A DNA stretch of 64,000 nt. Origin: Azonexus sp. (GTDB lineage: Bacteria; Pseudomonadota; Gammaproteobacteria; Burkholderiales; Rhodocyclaceae). The stretch's first letter is position 1; the number at the start of each line of letters is the position of its first letter. Of the stretch, positions 7,145-14,776 are shown piece after piece. Both the position numbers and the translations under genes were made by a program. Under the pieces are notes generated by a model. It ran no database searches. It had not been told where the DNA came from and was given only the letters and a program-made list of their open reading frames with translations. Location of the stretch: NCBI RefSeq assembly GCF_030824335.1, contig NZ_JAVBXX010000004.1:23052-87051 (forward strand), written 5' to 3'.

Positions 7145-9100
7145 TCAAGGTGCCAGCCTGGCCGGCCCCAGCAAGCGCTTGCCGAAGGCGTAACTGGCGC
7201 CTTGGTAATAAGCCACTCCCCGGCTGACCAGCAAGTCATCGAGCGACCCCGATCGTTCGCGCCGCCCGTCGCCTTCGTCCGCCACCAGCCGTAACATCCG
7301 GCGCGGGCTGAGGATGGCCAGTTGCTCGCCGTCGAACAAGCCCAGGTGCTGGTAATTGCCGATCAGCGCACGACCGGGTGCCGAGGGGTTCAACAGCAGG
7401 TTGCGGCCGTAGAACGACGAGGTGTAATCGACGTTGAGCAGGCCGAGCAGGGTCGGTGCCAGATCGATCTGGCTGGCCAGCGTCGTCACTTCGCGCGGCT
7501 GAATGTGGGCCGGCGCATGGATGAAAAGCGGGATGTGATAGGTGTCGACCGGAAGATCCTGCTTGCCGGCGCTGCCGGCGTTGTGGTCGGCAACGAAGAC
7601 GAAAACCGTCTGCTCGAACCACGGTTTTTTCTTCGCTTCTTCGAGGAATTTACCGATGGCGTAGTCGGTGTATTTGACCGCGCCTTCGCGCCCGTCGCCG
7701 GACGGAATGTCAATGCGTCCATCCGGATAGGTGTAAGGCCGGTGGTTGGAAGTCGTCATCAATTGCAGGAAAAACGGCCGCCCGGCAGCGTGATCGGCAT
7801 CGGCCAGTTGCACGGTCTGCCGGTACAAATCCTCGTCCGACATGCCCCAGGCGTTCTGGAACTGCATTTCCGACTCGGGCACGCTGGCCTGATCGACGAT
7901 GCGATAGCCATTGCCGCTGAAAAAGGCATTCATGTTGTCGAAATAACCCCGCCCGCCATAGACGAAAGCCGTGTCGTAACCCTGCTGCTGGAACTGGTAA
8001 CCCAGACTGGCGTAGCCGCTTTCACGGCCGATGCGTTTGACGATCGAGCGGCCCGGCGTCGGGGGAATCGACAAGGTGATGGCTTCCAGGCCCCGGTCGG
8101 TGCGCGTGCCGGTTGCGTAAAACTTGCTGAAAAACAGGCTTTCGCCGCGCAGTTTGTCCAGATTAGGCGTCAGACCGCGCTTGTCGCCAAAGCTGCCGAG
8201 GTATTTGGCGCTCAGGCTTTCAATGGTTACCAGGATCACGTTCAGCCGCTTCGGCGCGCCCGGATTGTCGATCACCCGGCGAATATCCAGCGGGTCCGTG
8301 CCGACAAAACGCGCATTGGGTTCAGCCACCGCATCGCGCAACAAGCGCCCCACTTCGTCCTGCGGCAGACCCGCGTAGAACTGGCTGTATTCGATCTCGT
8401 TGTTGCGAAAGGCGGCGAAGAACTGGTACGGCCCGTTGCTCGCCAGCTCCCGCTGGTAGGCATTGCCGCCGCTGCCGCGCGGACTGTCCTGGCCGATCAG
8501 CAGGCCGGCCAGCACGGCCGCCAGCAACAAGCCGGCCAAGACGGCAAACGAGCGACGCCAGGAGAGCAGCGGCGAACTGACCGCCTGCTGCAGGGAGTGC
8601 CCGGCCAGCGCAGTCAGCGCGATGGCCAGCAGGCCGATGCTGGCGAGAATGGCATAGACCGGATAGGACTCCAGCACGTTGTTGACCACCTCTTTTGAAT
8701 AAACCAGGTAGTCGACCGCAATAAAGTTGAAACGGACGCCAAACTCATCCCAGAACAGGTATTCCGAAACCGCAATGAACAGCATGGCAAACAGGCTGCC
8801 GCAGAAGAACAGGCGCAGCCAGACCAGATGCCAGCGGGCGCCCCACCAGCGCTTCGGTGACAACAGCAGGTAGGCAGCAAAAACCACCGCGGCGTAGAGC
8901 AGGAAACTCAGGTCATAGACCGTGCCGACGGCAATGACCTTGAGCACGGCCAACCCCGAAAGGTCGGCGACCTCCCGGTTCAGGGCGAGCAAGCCGGCAC
9001 GGGTCAGGCCAAAGACCAAGAGCCAGCTGGCGAGCAGCATGCCCAGATAACGGGTCTGGGCGTGACGCGGCAATAAACGCCGCAAAGCATGAATCAGCAT
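7145..9100 (-). CDS. LtaS-like sulfatase-fold phosphoglycerol transferase
   Basis: A 651-residue inner-membrane protein with about five N-terminal transmembrane helices followed by a periplasmic alkaline-phosphatase-fold domain. Metal and catalytic positions are visible: TIES near residue 292, the GTRTDRGLEA segment whose Thr334 aligns with the nucleophile of LtaS, and VADHNAG near the end. The family moves phosphoglycerol or phosphoethanolamine groups from phospholipids to envelope glycans. In a Gram-negative, membrane-derived glucans or LPS are likelier acceptors than teichoic acid. It follows the YejM-like gene by 57 bp on the same strand and is probably co-transcribed. Confidence 0.82.
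   Translation of the reverse strand: MLIHALRRLLPRHAQTRYLGMLLASWLLVFGLTRAGLLALNREVADLSGLAVLKVIAVGTVYDLSFLLYAAVVFAAYLLLSPKRWWGARWHLVWLRLFFCGSLFAMLFIAVSEYLFWDEFGVRFNFIAVDYLVYSKEVVNNVLESYPVYAILASIGLLAIALTALAGHSLQQAVSSPLLSWRRSFAVLAGLLLAAVLAGLLIGQDSPRGSGGNAYQRELASNGPYQFFAAFRNNEIEYSQFYAGLPQDEVGRLLRDAVAEPNARFVGTDPLDIRRVIDNPGAPKRLNVILVTIESLSAKYLGSFGDKRGLTPNLDKLRGESLFFSKFYATGTRTDRGLEAITLSIPPTPGRSIVKRIGRESGYASLGYQFQQQGYDTAFVYGGRGYFDNMNAFFSGNGYRIVDQASVPESEMQFQNAWGMSDEDLYRQTVQLADADHAAGRPFFLQLMTTSNHRPYTYPDGRIDIPSGDGREGAVKYTDYAIGKFLEEAKKKPWFEQTVFVFVADHNAGSAGKQDLPVDTYHIPLFIHAPAHIQPREVTTLASQIDLAPTLLGLLNVDYTSSFYGRNLLLNPSAPGRALIGNYQHLGLFDGEQLAILSPRRMLRLVADEGDGRRERSGSLDDLLVSRGVAYYQGASYAFGKRLLGPARLAP
8690..8719 (-). 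repeat. Uptake-like repeat
   Basis: Exact TGCGGTCGAC; TTTATT at +17 and AAAA at +24. Inside the LtaS-like gene. Confidence 0.65.
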
Positions 9101-9157
9101 CGGGTTAAACCGCTTGAAATTATTCGAATTGAGGAAACAAAACAGGAAACAGAAGGC

Positions 9158-11041
9158 TCAGCGAACAAAGCGTCGGCTTTCCCGGGTAATTTCATCGAGC
9201 AAGGCCGTGGCGCCTGAAACGACGACCTGGCGAACATCGCGGGCCACCGGGTGATCGTTGGCATCAAAAACGCTGTAACGGAAAAAGTCGGTCCCCGTAT
9301 AGGGAAAGGTGATCTTGTGCTTGCCGTCGAAAATCCCCATGTGGTCGTATTCGCCGAACACGAAATACGGCATGGTCTTGTCCAGCGTATCGGCCGAGCT
9401 GTAGCTGCGCGCCGGCTGCGTGACGCCGAGATAGGAGAGCAGCGTCGGGGCAATCTGCAGATGCGACGTCCGGTGCGTTACTACGGCGGGTGCCGTACCC
9501 GGCATCCAGAGCACGAGCGGCACGCGCACCTGTTCTTCCGGGAAGGTATTGCTGTGACCATGGCCCCAGCGCCCTTTTTCCATGAACTCTTCGCCGTGGT
9601 CGCCGCTGAACATCAGCACGGTCTTGTCGAGCATGCCGGTGCGTTCCAGGTGCTCGATCAGCCGCCCGACTTCGCGGTCGATGTGGTGCGCAGCGTTGAT
9701 GTAGCGGGCATGAATGCCGTCGATGTTGTCGCGCAGATTGAGCTTCACGTAATTCATCTCGCGCAGGTAATCCTCACGCACCACGTCTTTTTCAGGAAAG
9801 CTGTACGGCGCGTGGGTCGATTCGAAGAACATGAAGCCGAAGAAGGGTTTGTCCGGCGCACGCTTGTCCAGCTTGCCGATGATGTCGCTGACGTTCTGGA
9901 TATCGCGCCGCCAGGGTTCGCCGGTTTTCAATTCCTGCATGTACTGCTCCGGCACGCCGGTAAACAGCGTGTTGCGCAATTCCGGGTAGTCGAAACTCTG
10001 GCTGGTATGCAGGGCCAACTGGTAATCGTGCTGGCGCATGAAATTCATCAAGGCCGGCGCCACGCGCTGCTGCTCGAAGCTGTACCAGTATGGGGCGTAA
10101 ATGCCATAGAACATGGAAAACAGCCCCATGCGCGTCCGGTTGCCGCCGCTGTAGTGGTTTTCAAAACGCTGTGCCCGCTGCGAAAACTTCCACAGATTCG
10201 GCGTGATTTCCGGGTCGAGCAAATCCCAGCGGAAAGACTCGGCGACCAGCATGATGACGTTCATGTCGCCCTTGACCTTGGCACTGACCAGTTGCCCGCC
10301 GGGATAATCGACCGTGCCGCCGGCCAGACGCCGTTCCTTGAGCGCGGTTCTTTCGATGCCCAGGCGGGTGAACAATTTCTTGGCGCCGGTTCCCAGATGG
10401 AAAGGCACGACATCGGCCGCTTCGAGCAAATCCTCCTGCCCGGTATGTACGCTGTAGGCAAAAATGATTTCTTCGCTGACCAGCACCAGCAGCGCCACCG
10501 ACACGGCATAGGCCACGGCACGTTTCGACCAGACCGGACCGCGCCCGGCGAAATAATGCAGCAAGCCCATGACTGCGGCGTTGCCCGCCACGAACATGGC
10601 CACCTGACCGGCAATCGTCTGCTCGGTCGCTTCCGTCGCACCAAGGGCGGCAATCCCGCCCGGCGTGGTCAGCAGGTTCCAGACGAAACCGTTGAAGTGA
10701 TACTCGTAAAGCGCATACAGGCGGTAATCGGCATAGATCGCCAGTAGCGCCAGACAGCCGCCGAGGAAAGCCACGCCAACGACCAGAAAATGACGGGTGC
10801 GCGATGGCTGGCGCAGGCACAGCCCGAGCAAGGCGCTCAGCATGACGACCGGGGCCAGATACAGCGCGGCATAACCGGCACTGGCAGCAAAGGCAAATAC
10901 CCTGGCCGGCGGGCTATCGAATGAAACTAGCGGCCAGAACAGGGCAATCATCGCCAGCAGGGCGACATACAGCAGCGCGAAATAGCGCTGCAAAATCCAC
11001 GTGGTCTGCGGCACGGGCGCTTTGTTCACTATCGGCTTCAT
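9158..11041 (-). CDS. YejM/PbgA-like membrane protein (DUF3413-sulfatase)
   Basis: A 627-residue protein with five predicted N-terminal transmembrane helices and a periplasmic sulfatase-fold domain (VAESFRWD, GGNRTRMGLFS, SGDHGEEF), the layout of the YejM/PbgA family. In enterobacteria YejM monitors LPS and regulates LpxC turnover; other members may be transferases. I start it at the ATG at 11041, which overlaps the methyltransferase stop as ATGA, rather than 30 bp upstream. The SGDHGEEF metal site looks intact, so catalytic activity cannot be excluded. The regulatory role is by analogy only. Confidence 0.8.
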   Translation of the reverse strand: MKPIVNKAPVPQTTWILQRYFALLYVALLAMIALFWPLVSFDSPPARVFAFAASAGYAALYLAPVVMLSALLGLCLRQPSRTRHFLVVGVAFLGGCLALLAIYADYRLYALYEYHFNGFVWNLLTTPGGIAALGATEATEQTIAGQVAMFVAGNAAVMGLLHYFAGRGPVWSKRAVAYAVSVALLVLVSEEIIFAYSVHTGQEDLLEAADVVPFHLGTGAKKLFTRLGIERTALKERRLAGGTVDYPGGQLVSAKVKGDMNVIMLVAESFRWDLLDPEITPNLWKFSQRAQRFENHYSGGNRTRMGLFSMFYGIYAPYWYSFEQQRVAPALMNFMRQHDYQLALHTSQSFDYPELRNTLFTGVPEQYMQELKTGEPWRRDIQNVSDIIGKLDKRAPDKPFFGFMFFESTHAPYSFPEKDVVREDYLREMNYVKLNLRDNIDGIHARYINAAHHIDREVGRLIEHLERTGMLDKTVLMFSGDHGEEFMEKGRWGHGHSNTFPEEQVRVPLVLWMPGTAPAVVTHRTSHLQIAPTLLSYLGVTQPARSYSSADTLDKTMPYFVFGEYDHMGIFDGKHKITFPYTGTDFFRYSVFDANDHPVARDVRQVVVSGATALLDEITRESRRFVR

Positions 11042-11727
11042 ACGCTTTTCCGCAGGGTGTAGACACGCCACATGGCATAGCCGGGCAGGAAGTCATGGCG
11101 GTCGACAATCGTGAAACCGGCGCTGGAAAACTCCGACTCGATCTGGCTGCGCGCCACGACAAAGCGGTTGGCGTTCTCGCCCTTGCCGCCCCTGGCTGCA
11201 CGTTGGCGTTCGAGGCGCTTGCGCCGCCACGATTTGATGTTGCCATCGACCCACAGCGAGACGATGACCGTATCGCGCGTTACCCGGTGAAATTCACGCA
11301 ACATCGCCAGGCGGTGTTCCGGCTCGGCGATGTGATGCAGCAAACGCATGGAAAAAATGCTGTCGACCGCAGCATCGTCGAGATCGATGGCAAAAGCCGA
11401 GGTCTGGAAGGCGTGCACCCGTGCCACGACTTCCGGTGGCTGGCATTGGCGAGCCACCTGGATCATGTCGGACGAGTTGTCGGCGGCCAGGATCACCCGG
11501 TTCGGCTTTTCTGCCAGCAAGGACCAGAAACGTCCGGCACCACAGGGCAAATCGAGTACCAGTCCGGGTTCGCCAGCCGCTTTCAGCGCCTGCCGCGCCA
11601 GTTGCTGATCACGCCAGTTGGACAGCCGGCGCGCCAGGCCATCCTGATGCTTGAGGAAATATTGCCGGGAATGCGCATCGTCGTACTTGCGCGAAAACTC
11701 AAGCTCGATTGTCGGTTTGGCAGACAT
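11038..11727 (-). CDS. Class I SAM-dependent methyltransferase
   Basis: A 229-residue protein. The SAM-binding motif LVLDLPCGAGRFW (residues 55-67) and the post-motif acidic position in ILAADNS are clear, followed by RLLHHIAEPEHR and LREFHRV as in UbiE/small-molecule methyltransferases. A basic RRKRLERQR segment lies near the C-terminus. It is the first gene of a unit with the YejM-like and LtaS-like genes and sits 47 bp behind four phased TTGAC repeats, so it is probably controlled by the adjacent two-component system. The substrate is unknown; a membrane lipid or LPS component is a guess from context. Confidence 0.8.
   Translation of the reverse strand: MSAKPTIELEFSRKYDDAHSRQYFLKHQDGLARRLSNWRDQQLARQALKAAGEPGLVLDLPCGAGRFWSLLAEKPNRVILAADNSSDMIQVARQCQPPEVVARVHAFQTSAFAIDLDDAAVDSIFSMRLLHHIAEPEHRLAMLREFHRVTRDTVIVSLWVDGNIKSWRRKRLERQRAARGGKGENANRFVVARSQIESEFSSAGFTIVDRHDFLPGYAMWRVYTLRKSV
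11342..11371 (-). repeat. Uptake-like repeat
   Basis: Exact TGCGGTCGAC; six T's at +14, only TTT at +27. Inside the methyltransferase gene. Confidence 0.6.
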
Positions 11728-11774
11728 TGCAGACCTTCTTTAAACAGAATGGTCGCAACGATAGCCAGCAGGGC

Positions 11775-11812
11775 GTCAAGCCTCTGTCAAAAGCATGTCA
11801 AAAATTTGTCAA
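11775..11812 (-). promoter_or_regulatory. Four TTGAC repeats, 11-bp period, before the methyltransferase operon
   Basis: On the minus strand TTGAC recurs exactly every 11 bp (plus-strand GTCAA at 11775, 11786, 11797, 11808). Direct repeats at 11-bp spacing are the usual binding pattern of OmpR/PhoP-family regulators, and such a regulator is encoded next door. The array ends 47 bp before the start codon, and its last copy could serve as a -35 element. Confidence 0.75.
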
Positions 11813-11813
11813 A

Positions 11814-13079
11814 TCAGCGGCCGAGGATGACCGAAAAACACGTACCACCGCTGGCCCGATTGCCGACGGCAATCGACCAGCCCTGTTGTTCGCACACCCG
11901 CTTGACCAGCGACAGGCCCAGCCCCAGGCCCTCACCGCGGGCTTGCCGGCCGCGCACGAAAGGCTGAAACAAGGTCTCTTTTTCGACTTCAGGAATACCC
12001 GGCCCGCTGTCCTCGACGCGAAAGCCCTGTGCTTCGAGAATCAGCCGGATTTCTCCTTGCTCGGTGTAATGCAAGGCGTTGCGCAACAGATTGCCCATCA
12101 CCACACGCAGAAAGGTTGGATGGTAGCGGACGGAACTCTCAGCCGCGACCTGCAGCGAGAACGCCAGGCCCCGGTTGCGGATTTCTTCGCCCCAATACGC
12201 CGCCTGTTCCGCCGCCATGTCGGCCAGCAGAACGCCCGCCTCGACGGCATTGCCGACCGACTGGGCGCGCGCCAGTTGCAGGAAGGTTTCGACCAACGCC
12301 CGCATTTCCGCCGCTGCCTTGCCAATGCGCTCGACCTGGCGCTGTTCGCGTGGCGGCAGATCGGCGCGGGCGAGCAATTCGGCGGAGGTCGCAATAATCA
12401 TCAGGGGCGTGCGCAATTCGTGGCTGACATCGCTGGTGAACAGGCGCTCGCGATTGACCGCTGCGCGCAATTGATCCAGCGCATGGTCGAAAGCCAGGGC
12501 CAACTGCCCCAGTTCATCCGCCGCGTAATCGGACGCCAGCGAGGGGGCCAGCGGCAACAGTTGATCGCGGTTGCGCACCTGGTTGGCCAGCCGGACCACC
12601 GGATCGATCACCCGGCGCGCGGTCAAATTGCCGATCAACAAGGCCAGCCCCAGCGCGGCAAAAAACCCGATCAGCACCACCCTGAGCAAGAGTTGCTCGC
12701 GCGCCTCGAAATCGTCCTGATTGCGCACCAGGATGAAATCGTGACCGTCGATCGTCGTTTTGTAGGTGTACCAGGCCCCCGCCTCGCCCACCACTTCGTG
12801 ATAGCCGGGGCCGTAACCGGCCAATTCCGGCGGCAAAGGCTTGTGGTGTAAATCCGGCACATACAATTCGCTACCGGCCACCAGGTCAGGCACCCGCCCC
12901 TCCAGCCGATAAACCTCCCTGACCGCGGCCATTTCCCGCTGCAATTCATCCCCGACCAGATCATCCTCAACCAGATGCACCACCGCCAGGATGCCCCAGG
13001 CAAACAGTGCGCTGACGACTGCGGTCAACAAGGTAAACGCCAGCACAATGCGCCGGGCCAGCGGCTGTTTAGCGACCAT
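11814..13079 (-). CDS. Sensor histidine kinase
   Basis: A 421-residue kinase with transmembrane helices at about 10-37 and 132-153, a periplasmic domain of about 95 residues between them, HAMP, the H-box SDVSHELRTPL with His220, and an ATPase domain with GNLLRNALHYT and EDSGPGIP plus GLGLGLSLV. It overlaps its response regulator by 11 bp, so the two are co-translated. The neighbourhood of lipid and LPS-modifying enzymes suggests it senses envelope or cation/antimicrobial-peptide stress, as PmrB, PhoQ and ColS do; that is inference. Confidence 0.88.
   Translation of the reverse strand: MVAKQPLARRIVLAFTLLTAVVSALFAWGILAVVHLVEDDLVGDELQREMAAVREVYRLEGRVPDLVAGSELYVPDLHHKPLPPELAGYGPGYHEVVGEAGAWYTYKTTIDGHDFILVRNQDDFEAREQLLLRVVLIGFFAALGLALLIGNLTARRVIDPVVRLANQVRNRDQLLPLAPSLASDYAADELGQLALAFDHALDQLRAAVNRERLFTSDVSHELRTPLMIIATSAELLARADLPPREQRQVERIGKAAAEMRALVETFLQLARAQSVGNAVEAGVLLADMAAEQAAYWGEEIRNRGLAFSLQVAAESSVRYHPTFLRVVMGNLLRNALHYTEQGEIRLILEAQGFRVEDSGPGIPEVEKETLFQPFVRGRQARGEGLGLGLSLVKRVCEQQGWSIAVGNRASGGTCFSVILGR
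13020..13049 (+). repeat. Uptake-like repeat (weak)
   Basis: Exact TGCGGTCAAC with only AAA near +16 and no tract at +24. At the start of the kinase gene, antisense. Confidence 0.45.
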
Positions 13080-13749
13080 GCTCGGCCTCGCTCAGTTGGT
13101 AACCCAAGCCATGCACGGTGTGCAGCAGGGGTTGCGCGAAGGGCTTGTCGATGACCTGGCGCAGCAAATGCAGATGGCTGCGCAGCCCGTCGCTGGCCGG
13201 AATGTTGTCGCCCCACAGGGCTTCTTCCAGTACCTCGCGGCGCACCACCGCCGGACTCTTGCGCATCAGGACTTCAAGCAATTTGAGACAGGCCGGGTTG
13301 AGTTTGAGCGCCAGCCCGCCGCGCGACACTGCGACGGTTTCCAGATCGAACACCAGATCGCCGACCTGCAGGCGGCGTTGCCGGCTGCCCTGGACCCGGC
13401 GCAGGATGGCCTCGATCCGGGCAGCCAGCTCAGCCAGCGCGAAAGGCTTGACCAGATAATCGTCCGCCCCGGCTTTCAAGCCCTGCAAACGATCATCCAG
13501 CGCATCGCGGGCCGTCAGCATGATGATCGGCACCTCATTGCCGGCAGCGCGCAGGCTCTGGCAAAGCTGGTAGCCATCCATGCCCGGCAGCATGACATCG
13601 AGCACGATCAGGTCGAAGCGCTCGGTCAGCGCCAGATGCAGGCCGCCCGGACCATTCAGTGAGCAGTCGACGACATGGCCTGCCGCCTCGAGGTAATCGA
13701 CGATATTGGCCAGGATGTCGCGGTTATCTTCGATGACAAGTAGGCGCAT
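13069..13749 (-). CDS. OmpR-family response regulator
   Basis: A 226-residue regulator: receiver with Asp51 in VLDVMLPG, LTARD and KPFAL, then a winged helix ending VHGLGYQL. It is divergent from the PAP2 gene, with a 214-bp shared upstream region that contains four TTGAC repeats 11 bp apart. A matching array precedes the methyltransferase operon just downstream of its kinase gene. I infer that it binds these arrays and so co-ordinates the PAP2 phosphatase with the methyltransferase and sulfatase genes. It is close to the PmrA/QseB group. Confidence 0.88.
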   Translation of the reverse strand: MRLLVIEDNRDILANIVDYLEAAGHVVDCSLNGPGGLHLALTERFDLIVLDVMLPGMDGYQLCQSLRAAGNEVPIIMLTARDALDDRLQGLKAGADDYLVKPFALAELAARIEAILRRVQGSRQRRLQVGDLVFDLETVAVSRGGLALKLNPACLKLLEVLMRKSPAVVRREVLEEALWGDNIPASDGLRSHLHLLRQVIDKPFAQPLLHTVHGLGYQLSEAEHGR

Positions 13750-13781
13750 GGCAATCCGGATAAATGGAAAAAGAAAAATGA

Positions 13782-13819
13782 CGGATTTTTGCGGTCAACC
13801 GCAGAAATCCGGACAAAAC
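13782..13819 (+). repeat. Uptake-like repeat embedded in a hairpin
   Basis: Exact TGCGGTCAAC at 13790-13799. It forms the inner part of a long stem (13782-13811): CGGATTT pairs with AAATCCG and GCGG with CCGC around a TCAA loop. It lies 33 bp before the response-regulator start codon and, if transcribed, would be a 5' leader hairpin. Confidence 0.6.
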
Positions 13820-13880
13820 GAAATATCGAACAAAAAATGTCATCCAGGCCATCATGCCGCCTAGGGATTTCCCCTTGCTT

Positions 13881-13918
13881 TTGACGCTTTTTTGACGTGT
13901 CTTTGACAAGCCCTTGAC
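13881..13918 (+). promoter_or_regulatory. Four TTGAC repeats, 11-bp period, before the PAP2 gene
   Basis: TTGAC begins at 13881, 13892, 13903 and 13914, an exact 11-bp period. The array points toward the PAP2 gene and ends 45 bp before its ATG, almost the same geometry as the array at 11775-11812. It is the probable binding site of the divergently encoded response regulator. Confidence 0.78.
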
Positions 13919-13963
13919 CTGCTTTGGTCGACACTGGAGACATGCCACAACCAACCATCTCCC

Positions 13964-14743
13964 ATGCTGAAACCCCCTGAACACGCCACCCGCATGATGG
14001 CTTCACGCCCTTTCAATTTTACGTTCTGGTTGAGCATTCCTCTAGTGACAATGACTTTGTTGTTGATTTTCGAACCGACGGAACTGGACTTCTGGATCAC
14101 GCAACATTTCTACATCCCCAGCCAGGGCTTCTTTGCCCGCAACGACTACTGGCTCGAATCGATCCTGCATGATCGTGCCAAACAACTGGTCATCAGTTTC
14201 GTCATGCTGCTTGCTCTGACGCTTCTCTTAAGCCCCCGCCTGGCAGCCCTGCACCCTTGGCGTCGACAATTGACCTACCTGCTGCTCGCCATCAGCCTGT
14301 CTACCGCAATCGTGCCGCCACTGAAGACACTTACCGCGATTCAGTGCCCCTGGAGTCTGAACACATTCGGCGGCAACGAAATTTTTGTGCCGTTGTTCGG
14401 CGAACACCCCCAGACCGACAAACCTGGACGTTGCTGGCCCGGCGGCCATGCTTCAACCGGCTTTTCCCTGCTCGCCCTCTTTTTCGCACTGCGCGACCGT
14501 CGGCCTCGACTGGCACGCAGCGCACTGCTGGCGGCACTGGGCTTCGGCGCAGTGCTCTCGGCAGGCCGCATGCTGCAAGGCGCCCACTTTCTGTCGCATA
14601 ATCTGTGGACTCTGCTGATCGACTGGACGATCTGCTTGGTGACCTACCGTCTGCTGCTCTACCGCACCGCTCCGCTTGGCAATGCAGCAGTAGAAGAAAC
14701 GGACCATCAACGCCGAGCCGGATTGCTCAATGCGACACCTTGA
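13964..14743 (+). CDS. PAP2-family membrane phosphatase
   Basis: A 259-residue membrane protein with about five or six transmembrane helices and the three PAP2 phosphatase signatures: PPLKTLTAIQCPW (motif 1, with Lys but a diverged R-P part), PGGHAS (motif 2) and GRMLQGAHFLSHNL (motif 3, catalytic His). The family includes undecaprenyl-pyrophosphate and lipid A phosphatases such as LpxE. With a CptA-like transferase next to it and an operator array upstream, lipid A or lipid-carrier dephosphorylation is the best guess. Confidence 0.82.
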   Translation: MLKPPEHATRMMASRPFNFTFWLSIPLVTMTLLLIFEPTELDFWITQHFYIPSQGFFARNDYWLESILHDRAKQLVISFVMLLALTLLLSPRLAALHPWRRQLTYLLLAISLSTAIVPPLKTLTAIQCPWSLNTFGGNEIFVPLFGEHPQTDKPGRCWPGGHASTGFSLLALFFALRDRRPRLARSALLAALGFGAVLSAGRMLQGAHFLSHNLWTLLIDWTICLVTYRLLLYRTAPLGNAAVEETDHQRRAGLLNATP

Positions 14744-14776
14744 GGGAACCGGCGGAGAATCCTCAAGGTATCTGCG

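Noticed and set aside
7322..8698. Long open frame antisense to the LtaS-like gene (and similar ones at 9251-10747, 27597-29246, 41019-42023)
   Set aside because: High GC keeps antisense frames open; composition is rich in Arg/Gln/His with no domain signal, while the opposite strand encodes clear proteins.
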